From assembly GCF_024713945.1 (NCBI RefSeq), contig NC_134677.1:7071001-7135000 (forward strand): a DNA stretch of 64,000 bases, written 5' to 3'. The notes beneath the pieces are model-generated. The model was not told where the DNA came from and made no database searches. It was given only the letters and a program-made list of their open reading frames with translations. Every line of letters starts with the position of its first letter. The first letter of the stretch is position 1. Shown here piece after piece: positions 13,005 through 24,565 of the stretch. This DNA is from Dermatophagoides farinae (Eukaryota > Arthropoda > Arachnida > Sarcoptiformes > Pyroglyphidae). The position numbers were made by a program, and so were the translations under genes.

Positions 13005-16000
13005 ATGTCGTTGAATTCACGATCATACAGAGATGTTCGACAAGCTTTTATCAATTTTTTCAAAGATAAATATGAACATCTTTTTGTTCGAAGTTCATCA
13101 GTCATTCCTCATGAAGATCCAACACTTTTGTTTGCCAATGCTGGCATGAATCAGGTATTCTATTTGTTTGTTTTCTATTATATCATATCTAAAATTCTTT
13201 GTTTTTAAAAGTTCAAACCAATTTTTCTAGGGACAGTTGATCCAAACAGCGACATGTCCAAGTACAAGAGAGTGGTTAATAGCCAAAAATGTATTCGTGC
13301 TGGTGGTAAACACAACGATTTAGATGATGTCGGAAAAGATTCTTACCATCATACGTTTTTCGAAATGCTTGGAAATTGGTCGTTTGGTGATTTTTTCAAA
13401 CGAGAAATTTGTCATTGGTCTTTTGAATTATTGACCAAAGTTTATGGCCTTGAAAAAGATCGGATTTATGTTACCTATTTTGGAGGCAACAAAGCAGCTA
13501 ATTTGGAACCTGATGAAGAAGCTCGAAAAATATGGTCAGAAATTGGCATTGATCTTGAAAAGATTCTTCCGTTCGATATGAAAGATAATTTCTGGGAAAT
13601 GGGCGAAACCGGCCCATGTGGACCTTGTTCAGAAATCCATTATGATCGAATTGGTGGCCGTAATGCAGCTGCATTAGTTAACATGGACAATCCGAATGTA
13701 ATTGAAATCTGGAATCTCGTGTTTATTCAATTCAATCGTGAAAATGATGGTTTATTAGTGCCGTTACCCAAAAAACATGTAGATACTGGTATGGGCTTTG
13801 AAAGAATTGTATCGGTCATTCAGAACAAAACTTCAAACTATGACACGGATATCTTCGAACCTCTGTTTAAAGCCATCCAGGAAAATACAGGCGCTCCAAA
13901 TTATACCGGAAAACTTGGAGACGATGATACTAACGGTATTGATATGGCATATCGTGTAGTGGCTGATCACGTTCGTACATTGACAATCGCTCTTTCTGAT
14001 GGTGGACGGCCGGATAATGTTGGTCGAGGATACGTACTAAGACGAATTTTACGTCGAGCTGTTCGTTACATTGAAAAGCTTGGTGGAAAGCCAGGTGCAT
14101 TTGGATCGTTGGTACCTGTCGTCGTACAAACTTTAGGTGATTTTTTTCCTGAGCTCAACAAAGATCCACAATTGGTCATGGACATCATCAATGAAGAAGA
14201 GTTGCAATTTTTGAAGACTTTGTCGCGAGGTAAACGATTGTTAAAAACTGCCATTGAAAAATTGGAAGGCAGTAAGATCTTACCTGGGGATATTGCATGG
14301 AAATTGTATGATACCTATGGATTCCCTATAGATCTTACCCGATTGATGGTCGAAGAGCATGGCTTATGCGTTGATATGGAAGGATTCGAAAAAGCCAAAG
14401 CTCAAGCTCAATTAATATCACAGGCAAAAATATCTCAATTAGACACAAAAGTTGAACTAGATGTCCATGCTATTTCTGAACTTCGTGATCAACTTAAAAT
14501 TCCCGTAACCAATGATTTGCCCAAGTACAATTACAATTCTTTAACTGATAAAAAAGATAGTGTTTATCGTTTTGAAAGCTGCCAAGGAAAAGTTTTGGCC
14601 ATTAGAAAAGAAAAATCATTTGTTCAAGAAGTTTCTGATACTGATTTGATTGGCATCATTTTAGATTCGACCAATTTTTATGCAGAAGCCGGTGGCCAAG
14701 AACATGATACGGGTTATATGATCAAGGAAAATGATGATAATAATGTTGAAATTGAATTCAAAGTGGTTCAAGTAAAATCATTTGGTGGTTATGTTGTACA
14801 TATTGGATATTTGATGCAAGAATCTTCTGGACAAAGTAAACTTCTTGTTAATGATGTACTTCGACTAGAAATTGATCAGGTTTGTCATTTTATGAATTAT
14901 TAACTAAATATATCATCATACAGAATTTTTTTTTATTATAGGAAAGAAGAAAATTAATTATGAATAATCATACCGGTACTCATGTCTTGAATTATGCCCT
15001 AAGATCTGTTCTCAAAGAGACTGATCAAAAAGGATCGCTCGTAGCTGCTGATAAACTTCGATTCGATTTTACCAACAAAGTTAGTTATATTTTTGAAAAA
15101 CGTAATTTATATTAATAATGAGATTTTTTTTCTTTCACCAGTCTGCAATGACAAGTGTTCAAGTAAAACAAGCTGAAAGTATTGCACGAGAAATGATTGA
15201 CAAGAATGAAATTGTATATGCAAAAGAATCTCCACTTTCAATGGCCAAAGCTGTGAAAGGATTGCGTGCTGTTTTTGATGAAACTTATCCGGATCCAGTA
15301 CGTGTAGTTTCAATTGGCGTTCCTGTAGATGACCTATTACAAGATCCATCCAGTCCAGCTGGTATGAATACTTCGATCGAATTTTGTGGTGGTACTCATT
15401 TGAAACGAAGTGGACATATTGGAGATTTCGTTATAACCAGTGAAGAAGCGATTGCCAAGGGAATCAGAAGAATAGTCTGTGTTACAGGTCCTGAAGCTAC
15501 CCGATCAATAAACAAGTTGGCCGAGCTTGAAAAACTTGCTTTCGAATTGGGAATTTATATCAATGCTAACCAATCAAAATTTTCTACTGAATTAAAAAAT
15601 ATGGCCAAAAAAGTCGTAGATTTGCAGCAAAAAGTCTCTGCATCGGATATATCTTGCTGGAAAAAAGAAGAACTCCGTAATAAGTTGAACCAATTGAAGA
15701 AAAAACTAGATGATTATGAACGTTCACTAAAAGCTTCACAAGCAAACGAAGTTGTTAATGTAGCAAAACAATTAGCCACCGACAATCCGAATTCAAAGTA
15801 CATGGTCAATTCGTTGAATGCTGGCTCCAATGCCAAGGCCCTCGATCAGGCAGTGAAAGCTGCTCGAGCTATTAATCCGGATCTTGCTTTGCTATTTTTT
15901 AGCATAGATTCGGATAACAATAAAATTATCTGTCTTTCTAATGTATCAAAAGAAACAGCTCAAAAAGGATTGACTGCCAATGAATGGGTTCAGAATATAA

Positions 16001-16128
16001 CGACTGTTATCCAAGGAAAAGGTGGCGGCAAACAGGAATCAGCTCAAGCTATCGGAAACAACATTGGATCATTGGATGAAGCTATTAAATTGTCTAATGA
16101 ATTTGCTCGCCTAAAATTAGGAGATTAA
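13005..16128 (+). CDS. AlaRS: Alanyl-tRNA synthetase, cytoplasmic type
   Basis: Class II synthetase that attaches alanine to tRNA-Ala and clears mischarged Ser/Gly. Four exons: 13005-13154, 13212-14879, 14942-15079 and 15142-16128, giving 980 residues; animal cytoplasmic enzymes are about 968. The N-terminal catalytic core is nearly canonical, with NAGMNQFKP across the first splice, [17 protein letters not shown] and [10 protein letters not shown]. The editing domain has the zinc/water-activating His616-x3-His620 (HTGTH) and Cys734-x3-His738 (CGGTH). A C-terminal C-Ala domain with a GKGGG stretch ends the protein. The start ATG at 13005 gives [15 protein letters not shown], with no mitochondrial presequence. 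Palindromes sit just upstream, and the sorting nexin gene follows on the same strand after 400 bp. Confidence 0.98.
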
Positions 16129-16528
16129 TATTTCTTAGAAAAAAAATTTTATCTACAATTTTTGTTACTATTCTATTTTCTATTAATAAATTCAATTAAA
16201 AATCGAACCGAAATAATATAAAAATGTGAAATTGAACTGTTAGTGGGGACTGTAACTACTAACATCGTATAAAATCAGCAACAGATTGTTTGGAAATAAT
16301 TATGTTGTGCAATTTTGTTTACTGCGTTTGTTACATTTTTCTCGCATCAATAAACAATTTGTGACAACATATAATTTATCCAATTAATTATAATCAAATT
16401 ATTATTGCGGAGTTGGATTTCTTAGACGTTTTTGGTTACAATTATGTTGATCATCGATCATTTCTTCATCTGCGATTCATCACATTATCGATGAAAAAAA
16501 AATTAAATTTATTTCAAAACATTCAACA
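16129..16528 (+). other. AlaRS 3' UTR and sorting-nexin promoter interval
   Basis: A 400-bp non-coding gap between two genes on the same strand. A polyadenylation-type AATAAA lies near 16184-16190. I saw no TATA box before the sorting nexin ATG. Confidence 0.5.
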
Positions 16529-17689
16529 ATGAATCGAAATGATACACGATTCACCAGTAATAATAATAAATCAACATTTCTTTCATCATATCTGGCTAGC
16601 GATGATGAAGAAGATAATCTCGAAAATTTTGGCCAAACAAATGATAATTCCGAACGTTTGGAAATACTAGCGCCAATTCCATTAAATATTCCTAATACAA
16701 TCGAAAATGGTCATCATGATCTCTCAACTGATACAAGTTGCAGCTCTAGTTCAACAATGAATTCCAATTATAATCAAATTCATCAAGAAAGTTATTTAAA
16801 TATTTGGAATGATAACCTAATTGAATCAGCTACACCACGTAGAGCTCAATATCGTGTGATATTTGAGATAATCAAAGCTCGTACAATAACTAACAATGAA
16901 ACAAGACAAAAATTTGTCAATTATACTATTCTAATGAAACGAGTACCCGGATTGGAAACAGAACCAGCCATCATTGAACGTAGATATTCAGAATTTCGTA
17001 ATTTTTATAATGCAATCAAGAGAAAATATCCGTTACTGCTCAAAGATATTATATTTCCAAAAAAAATTTTTATTGGCAATTTTTCTGCAGAAGTGATAGC
17101 AGAACGTAGTTTGGCTTTTCAAAAATTTTTAACATATTGCCTTAGTTTACCTGAAATTCGTTCATCAAAAGAATTTGCCCAATTTCTCTATTATCCTGAA
17201 TTGAAAGAGACTAAAAATTGCCTAAAATCAATCCGATTAGAAGAAGCGGCTAGTATTTTAGAGAATGTCTATTATATTCAAAGTAAATTATCATCACATA
17301 GCGGACAGCCGGATCGTCAATTGATTCATACGTTATGTTGTTTAATCGGTTGCCTTAATGCTGTCGATAATACGACAGATGCAAAAAAATTAGCACGAAA
17401 AACATTCGAAATGTTATTTGAAAATCCAGTTGTTTTGATACCGAGCCATTGTGTTACAAATGATAGTAATGCAATTTTCGAAGTAAATAATCTTTATGAA
17501 TCAAGTCAACTAATTGTGCCACTGATACTTCTTTCACTTCGTCATGAATGGTTTTCTGGCCAACAGAAATTGGCTTTAGAGAAAAAATTGGAAGAATTGT
17601 GTCGAAAACGTAGTTTGCCAAGAAATATTGATTCACATCCTAAATTATTGGAAATTATTCTACGAAAAGATTTCTCACCAATCTTATGA
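16529..17689 (+). CDS. SNX21: Sorting nexin of the SNX20/SNX21 type
   Basis: PX-domain protein expected to bind phosphoinositides on endosomes. A single uninterrupted frame of 386 residues. Residues 1-100 are an acidic, Ser/Asn-rich leader. The PX domain spans about 106-222, with the phosphoinositide-binding RRYSEF at 151-156 and FPKK at 176-179, followed by GNFSAEVIAERSLAFQKFL. Residues about 230-385 match the PXB helical (TPR-like) domain that distinguishes SNX20/21, ending in a KLLEIILRKDF-like helix. Human SNX21 is of similar length (373). The ATG at 16529 is the first in frame. The gene is convergent with the membrane-protein gene, whose stop is 286 bp downstream. SNX20 and SNX21 cannot be told apart here; arthropods normally have a single ancestor-like copy. 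Confidence 0.88.
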   Translation: MNRNDTRFTSNNNKSTFLSSYLASDDEEDNLENFGQTNDNSERLEILAPIPLNIPNTIENGHHDLSTDTSCSSSSTMNSNYNQIHQESYLNIWNDNLIESATPRRAQYRVIFEIIKARTITNNETRQKFVNYTILMKRVPGLETEPAIIERRYSEFRNFYNAIKRKYPLLLKDIIFPKKIFIGNFSAEVIAERSLAFQKFLTYCLSLPEIRSSKEFAQFLYYPELKETKNCLKSIRLEEAASILENVYYIQSKLSSHSGQPDRQLIHTLCCLIGCLNAVDNTTDAKKLARKTFEMLFENPVVLIPSHCVTNDSNAIFEVNNLYESSQLIVPLILLSLRHEWFSGQQKLALEKKLEELCRKRSLPRNIDSHPKLLEIILRKDFSPIL

Positions 17690-17974
17690 ATTAAGATAAT
17701 AATCAATCGATCGAAGCATAATCGTTGGAAGGCATTAATATCTAATCAACATTTTTCAATCAAACATAACATTCATATCCTATTAATTATTATTGTATTA
17801 TTCATTAGTAAATTATTTTAAGATTTTTTAACTTTATTTATCAATCGAAAATTATTTATTTTATACAAAATGAATGATGTGACCATGTAAGACGATTGTA
17901 TTTCTGTGATTAACTTGAAATGAATAAATTCATTGAATTCATTGAATATAAAATTGGTGAGATCATGACTATTT

Positions 17975-19065
17975 TTAATTGATTGTTATCGCCAGTATCA
18001 ATCCCATAACGACACCGATTGCTATTACAGAAAGTATGACCACCAAAACGATTATATGGCCATTAGTATTGGTCGATGTTTTTGATAAAAGTTTACATTT
18101 TTGACTGTTATATTGATTATGATGATGATGATGATGATAATTTGTTGGAATTTGATTTTTGCTGTTGAATTCAGATTTCAATGAAGTTGGCAGTTGTTTA
18201 GTGTATGGTTGACTATATGACATACGCATTGGTTGTCTGGGATATATTGCTGTCGATGATGTTGTTGTTGGAAAATAAGCTCCTGGATAAAATGTTTGAC
18301 TAGAATATAAAGGATGATAACCATGATTGGTTGGAAGCTGAAATATGGTATGATTCCTTCCAACGTTTGTCGGATAAAAATATGTTGCCGATGGAAACCA
18401 TGAATATGATGGTGTTTGATGATGGATTCCGGTATAATAATCTCGTATATCTCTTGAAGATGGCAATTTATGATGCATTTGATGTGTATGAAAATATTTT
18501 GTTGGTTGGCCATATTGATTGTCTAGATAATAAAAATTGAATCATCATATTATACAAAAATTATAATCACAAATAATTTATTACCTAAACGGATGAAATA
18601 TGGATTTTGAATCTTTGATGTTTTATAATAATTGGATCGTTGATCTAAATTCATAGCTGATTTATATAATCTTTGATTATGTTTGTTATTATAATGATGG
18701 CGATAATGATGATAGCGATTGTGTTTGTTTGTAGGTTTAATTAGATGTTCAGTTGACAGGCACATTAAACTCGAAGAATTCGATGTAATTGACCGTGTGG
18801 ATTCCGATGAATAACAAAAATTATTTATATCGTGTTTAATTTTCATTTTACTATTTGTTTTCTCAATTATACAACATTTTCCAGCATTTAAATTTTTCGA
18901 TATATTTTTATTGAAATTTAAAGCTCTACATTGCCATACCTGTGGCAAACGATGATAATCAACAATTGATGATGATGATGGCGGTTCTTCTTGATCCCTG
19001 CCATTTAAGATTGGGATATAATCATTCATTTTTTCATTGGATTTTGTATTGTCATCAATCACCAT
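17975..19065 (-). CDS. Unknown protein with one C-terminal transmembrane segment
   Basis: I do not recognise the family. Two exons (18585-19065 and 17975-18522) join in frame across a 62-bp GT-AG intron, giving 342 residues from the ATG at 19065. Residues 1-160 are polar, with Ser/Asn/His-rich stretches and several cysteines. The middle is rich in Tyr, Pro, Ser and Thr (for example TFYPGAYFPTTTSSTAIYPR), followed by a His run. Residues about 317-338 are one long hydrophobic helix (IIVLVVILSVIAIGVVMGLI), and only about four residues follow, as in tail-anchored proteins. No signal peptide is visible. A pyrimidine-rich AG lies 13 bases before the ATG and the frame stays open to it, so an upstream coding exon may exist. 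Confidence 0.65.
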
Positions 19066-19928
19066 CGATTTATTTGAACTATGAAAAGAAATGAAGCATT
19101 ACAGTTGGCGCTACATCTTTAGATAATGCTAGCGATGGATTGTCGACCATCATCGTCAATGATAAAGATGATCCAGGTATGAAAATATATTCGAACTTTG
19201 ACAACGTTCAAAATTGAATAAAAAAAAAGAAAAGAAAACAAAGTAATATCTAAACTTGATCGGAAAAAAAAATCAACTTGAATATCTGGCTCAATGCACG
19301 ATCAACTATTCACTATTATAGCTAGCATTGTCGACTTTGTTTAATGATAAGCAATCTTCATCTTAACCATCTATGTATATACACCGATATATCGAGATAC
19401 ACTTCAAAGAACATTTAAAGTCAATGACCGTATAACCAAAGTTTTGATGTTGAACGAACCGAGAAAAAAAAATTCGTAACATAACAATAGGCATCGTAAG
19501 GTAATGTGTTTGCTGGACAGAGAAAAAATTCGAATCTACCTTTTTTATCAAGTTGATTTTTTTCTCATTATCTTCTATTGTATGTTATCGAATTCAAAAT
19601 ATATAATAAGGCCAGAATATAAAAAAAATGATGATCACCATAGAATTTTATAGACATAATTTAAAGAAAAAAAAGGATGAATCAAAATCATTATTTTCTT
19701 GTTTGCAGTCATCATGAATATGAAAAAATGATTCATCCAAAAAGAGATAATTAATATCATTGTTGTGTCGATGTGTGCTATAATACAATTGGAAGAAAAA
19801 ATGAAATAACATGCAGATAAAATAAAATAAAATGCAATTTTAAGACGAAATTATAGATGATTGGATTGAATTATTAAATTCGTCGATCGGTTGGAAGGTA
19901 TCTGTCCATCGTTTATAAATTCAAGATG
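19066..19928. other. Intergenic stretch
   Basis: About 860 bp between two minus-strand genes, holding the 5' flank of the membrane-protein gene and the 3' flank of OTUD6B. A short exon-like piece on the plus strand (about 19101-19176, bounded by AG and GT) reads open but has no partner exons. I call no gene. Confidence 0.4.
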
Positions 19929-21022
19929 TCATTCAGTATTGTGCCATTCTTCATCATCAGGCACTTCACCGTTAGGCATAACGCTATTGTAATGTTCACC
20001 CAAACGATAGGCATGCCGGAAGTAGCTATAATTTGAAATGATAAATGATTATATTATATAAACAATAATATATAAAAGATTTACCATAGAATCAAAGGAT
20101 TTTTCGAACCAAATTCACTAAAACCGATTTGTATTGGAGTACCTTCGGCTTGTATTATTTCGATAGGCACTTTAAGAGTATTTGACAAGGCTTTCAATTC
20201 CAGATGACCGCCCCAAGTTTTTGTATTTGCTATTTTATCACAATACACTTCAAATTCTTTATCAGTCACCACACTATTTTCATCGTTCAATAAGAATGGT
20301 ATGAAATCATCTTTATTCTGGCGTATGTACTCACTAGCCTGATATCGTAATTCATCCACCGTTTGATCGATATTCCGTGTCAACCGAAGTTGATGTTCAA
20401 TTGCTTTATACATACAATCACCATCTGATGGTATTTCACAAAGGCTTAGATTTCTTTCCTCTAAAAGGCTTTCAATTTTTTTCATTTCAATCGATCTCGT
20501 ACTATCAATATCGTCTAATAGACCAGCTTTAATACGTTCTTGTCGTTCACGATCTTTACGTTCTTTGTTTTCTCGTCTACGTTGTGATTTGGTTATTTTT
20601 GGTTTATTTAAATTCTCCATCGATCTATTATTCTCTTCATAATCATAATCATTATCTGATTTATCATTTTGTGATGATTCTATTAAATTTTTTTGTTGGA
20701 GAGAATTCTGTTGTTGTTGTTGTTGTTGATGTAGCTGCTGCTGCTGCCAATCGAAAATTTCTTGTTCATGTTTTGCTTTCAATTCTGCTTCCATCAATTC
20801 AATTTGACTATTTATCTCTTTCTTCTTTTTTTTATCATTTTTAGGAACACTAAACCGTAGTTTTGTTACTTTAGCTATAAGAATTAAAATTAAATTTCAA
20901 GTAAATACTTCAAGTATTAAAAATGTTCAATAAATACCATTTAAATCTTTTTTCTCTTGCCGTTGTCTTTCAATTATTTCTTCGGGTAGATCCGGCATAG
21001 ACATTATTTGATCGTCTCCCAT
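19929..21022 (-). CDS. OTUD6B: OTU-domain deubiquitinase, OTUD6B type
   Basis: Cysteine protease of the OTU family that removes ubiquitin; OTUD6B is linked to translation initiation and the proteasome. Exons: 20938-21022, 20085-20874 and 19929-20025, giving 323 residues, the usual family length. The N-terminus has the conserved acidic/basic coiled region with FSVPKNDKKKKKEI. A polyglutamine-rich insert lies at about residues 72-90, and a charged Arg/Lys/Glu helix region follows. The OTU domain begins near 170 with the catalytic loop SDGDCMYKAIEHQL (Asp179, nucleophile Cys182) and ends with YRLGEHYNSV in the last exon (catalytic His303). The start at 21022 begins MGDDQIMSMPDLPEEII. The gene is divergent from eIF2-beta, with 357 bp between start codons. 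Confidence 0.95.
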
Positions 21023-21379
21023 CCAGGTGATAAAGTCCCTGAGTGTTTTTTATTTTTCGAAACAAAAATAACTAAATAAATGCAAGTGATTTTGAAAAAA
21101 AAATGGGAAAACAAGCTGAAATTACAATGGACTTGTCGACTATTTTAATTTCTTCGGGTTTGTACTGTGCGCACATCACATATTCGATAGTATCGATAGT
21201 GTTTAAATTTTCTTGTGTGCGTGTCGTGCATTTTTATGCATGGAGAGAGAGCATTATCCGATTTTTTTTCGATGGCACCGACACCGATTTCAGCAACAGT
21301 GTTAGTGTTGTTCTGATGCAATAATTTTTGATCAATTTTTTTTTAAATTCAATATTCATACAGAGAAAATTAATCAATA
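21023..21379. promoter_or_regulatory. Bidirectional promoter between OTUD6B and eIF2-beta
   Basis: The 357 bp between two divergent start codons must contain both promoters. TATCGATA, the insect DRE consensus, lies at 21191-21198 with a near-copy (TATTCGATA) directly before it at 21181-21189. No TATA box is evident, which fits housekeeping expression. Confidence 0.7.
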
Positions 21380-22557
21380 ATGGCCGACGATGAATTGGTA
21401 ATTAATTATTTGCATTGTTACAATGAATTGAAAACTATTCCTTTTTTTTGATTATTCAGGATTTAGATTTGACTACGAAGAAGAAAAAGAAGACAAAAAA
21501 ACCATATGATTTTACTGCATTGGACGATGAAGAATCATCTGTCAAAACTGAAAGTGTAAATGATTCAAATGTTGCCACTGAAACAAAAACCAATGATGTT
21601 CCATTGGACGATGATCTGGATTTAGCCGATTTTTCCGGCCTTAAAAAGAAGAAAAAGAAAAAGAAACCATTCAATCTGGAAGAGCTAGAGAATGCTTTAC
21701 CAAGCGAAAGCGGTGAAAAAGAAAGCCCTGGTGATGAAAAACCGGATGATTCTCAAGCTACCGAAGCTGTCGATGATTTTGATCTAGATTTCAGTGTATC
21801 AAAGAAGAAGAAGAAAAAAAAGAAGACTACTTTTGATTTGCCGGATCAAGATGATTTTGACAAAGAAAACGATGCAGATGCTGATGACGATTTAAAAGAG
21901 GACATCCAATTCAGTGGTGGCCCATCTAAATGGCTAGATTCGGATCGGGATTATACCTATGATGAATTATTAGAAATGATTTATAACAAGATCAAGGAAA
22001 AGAATCCTGAAAGTGAATCTGGAGGTAGAAAAAAATATGTTTTACGTCCTCCACAAGTTCTTCGTATTGGTACCAAAAAAACATCATTTGCCAATTTTCT
22101 TGAAATTTGTAAATCGTATGTCTTACTAATATATATTAGTAATTTAATTTTAATATAATCACTAATTACTCTATTCATGTAGGCTTCATCGACAATCGAA
22201 ACATTTGCAGAATTTTTTATTAACCGAATTGGGTACTAGTGGTTCAGTTGATGCAAATAATCAATTGATCATCAAAGGTCGTTTCCAACAAAAACAGATC
22301 GAAAGTGTACTTCGACGATATATAAGTATGTTTTTTTTTATTGTAAAAAATATGATCATGTAACATGTATTTTATCCACAGAGGAATATGTTGCTTGCCA
22401 AACATGTCGTTCGCCTGAAACGATTCTTCAAAAGGAAACACGTCTATTTTTCTTACAATGCGAAAGTTGTGGGTCAAGAAGATCGGTGGCCAACATTAAA
22501 AGTGGATTTCAAGCCGTCACCGGACGTCGTTCGGCAATGCGTGCTCGTACTAATTGA
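21380..22557 (+). CDS. eIF2beta: Translation initiation factor eIF2 subunit beta
   Basis: Beta subunit of eIF2, which delivers initiator Met-tRNA to the 40S ribosome with GTP. Exons: 21380-21397 (only 18 nt, MADDEL), 21460-22115, 22183-22325 and 22382-22557; 330 residues, against 333 in human. Three polylysine boxes, at about residues 13-20, 68-75 and 121-128, are the known contact sites for eIF5 and eIF2B-epsilon. The folded C-terminal half contains [16 protein letters not shown], and the C2-C2 zinc ribbon uses Cys278/Cys281 and Cys299/Cys302. The C-terminus ends RSAMRARTN. The gene is tail-to-tail with the Kazal gene, 160 bp away, so the two 3' UTRs may overlap. Confidence 0.98.
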
Positions 22558-22717
22558 GTCTTTATATTTCCATCTTGTACTGATGATCATAGGCTTTTTC
22601 GTACATTCAGATTTTTATTATAATAATCAATTTTATTTGCATTCACAAAAAATGATGATGAATTATATTTCAATCAAAAATTAAAAAAAAATTTGAATGT
22701 TGAAAAAATTTTTGTTG

Positions 22718-23942
22718 TTATAATTTGTCAACATCGTCGCCAACACAAAATTGTAATGGCATATTCCTGATGGTGGCATTACAATTCTCTCTTAGCATCA
22801 TACATTGGTTAAGGTAGATTTTTTTATTCGATCCACAAACTGGATCATAGATTGGAATACAATAGGCTGGACATTTTGAAGCCGTTGCACATTCGCTCAT
22901 ATCTACCTTTTCGATTCCATTGCTATAATTTTTAATTTAGAATTCTATGACCATCTTGAAAATAAAGATTTTATAATTTACTTACTCGCAATTCTGCATT
23001 TTCAAATAACATTCATTCAGATAGACTTGACCATCACTTCCACAAACAGGTTTATATAATTCAAGACAATTGTCCGGACAATGATCCTGTCTGGACTCTG
23101 TTTACGTGAGAAAAAAAAAACAATTTTTTTTTGTTAGGAATTTTATTCATTATTAATGGTAATCATACTTCGAGCATTGTTTCCAAGACAGAATAGAATC
23201 GGACGCTCCCGGATCAATTTTCTAATGCATCAATCAAAATAATCGTGATTTATAATATTCATCATCAATGATCAATGATATGGTTTACTTACCCACAATT
23301 ACGTTTGTGCATCACGCATTTATTCGGATAGATTTTATTATCATCTGAATTATTTAGTAGATAGATTAATTAATTAGATTCTTTGTGTGCGAATATTAAG
23401 ACTTAATTTATGAATAAAAAATCTTGACAGGCTTTGTGACTGACTGACTGACCGATCGACAAACTAACCTGCACAAACTGGATCCTGAATATCTAAACAA
23501 TCCGCCGGACATAATGGATGTAATCCACGACATTCTTCCCAATCACTCACGCTTAGGCTTTTCATTCGTAGAACAAAAAAAATAAATAAAATTAATTAAT
23601 ACAATGATTATTCATGAGATTCAAATGAATAATGGGCAGGTTCATAATTAGAAAATGAAAATAAGAATTTTTTTTCTTACCTACAATTAGACAAAAGATG
23701 CATAGAACATTCAGTGTCGAAAACCGTACCATTCGATGAACATACTGGTGAGTATGGTTCATTGTTCGGACATTTTTCAGGACATTTTTGTTCTTGTTTC
23801 TCCGAAGAAACTAATTCAAATTTTGAATAAACAATTTTTTCATGAACAAAATTGCATCATAATTAAACTTACAAATAAAATTCAAATCAAAAGTGATGAA
23901 AAAAATGATGAGGAAAAAATTCAAAGTTTTGACCATGGCCAT
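22718..23942 (-). CDS. Secreted protein with four Kazal-like domains
   Basis: Probable extracellular protease inhibitor or Kazal/follistatin-like matrix protein. Seven exons join in frame with GT-AG introns: 23873-23942, 23681-23810, 23469-23551, 23293-23344, 23169-23221, 22986-23097 and 22718-22922; 234 residues. Exon 1 encodes a hydrophobic signal peptide (MAMVKTLNFFLIIFFITFDL). Four cysteine modules follow, each with the PVC core: YSPVCSSNGTVFDTEC, QDPVCADDNKIYPNKC, YKPVCGSDGQVYLNEC and YDPVCGSNKKIYLNQC. Modules 3 and 4 are the most typical (YxPVCGSxxxxYLNxC). The predicted reactive-site residues after the second cysteine are not basic, so trypsin inhibition is doubtful. No other domain is visible. 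It lies 623 bp downstream of the growth-factor gene's stop, on the same strand. Confidence 0.88.
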
Positions 23943-24565
23943 GAGTTGAAATTTACTGATCGTCTCGTTTCGATATTAAATATTAATGTTAATGATGATG
24001 ATGATGTGTGTTTGCAAGTGTCTGTGTTTCTATGTTCGTCGTCGATAAAACTACCAACGAATTGAAAAAAAAACTTGAAATCACTATATTTCATTTGACA
24101 GCCAGAAAAAAACAACAACAAAACCTTCACCTTCAATGATCACATTCAATTTTATTGTATTTATTGTATGGTTGATGATGTTGTTGTTGAAAGAACAATG
24201 ACCATAAAAGGCTTTATTTGATCGAATATACACCAGCAAATCATGGCCATCAAGAGGGTGTCGCTTTAAAATGTTAATTATTTTTGTCAAATATTTAAAT
24301 GAAAAATATCATACAAAGAATTATGGAAATATGTATTTTTTTTATGCAAAGCACTGAAAAAATGAATATTATTTATAAATAAATCAAAAGATTAAATTGA
24401 ATTTTTTTTTGGTATGAGATAATGATTGGAAATTTTTTGTTTTTTGGCTTAGATTTAGATTCATCGCTATGCTTGGATGATGGTATTAGAATGACAAGAA
24501 ACAAGAATCTCATACCATCAATGAGCTAGGATTTTTTTGTTTTGTTTAAACTATGCTTTGGTCAT
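23943..24565. other. Intergenic stretch between the Kazal and PVF genes
   Basis: About 620 bp holding the 5' flank of the Kazal gene and the 3' flank of the PVF-like gene, both on the minus strand. No gene or RNA was seen. Confidence 0.45.

Noticed and set aside
19101-19176. Open exon-like piece on the plus strand bounded by AG and GT
   Set aside because: No neighbouring exon, start or family match; likely chance in the 5' flank of the minus-strand membrane-protein gene.
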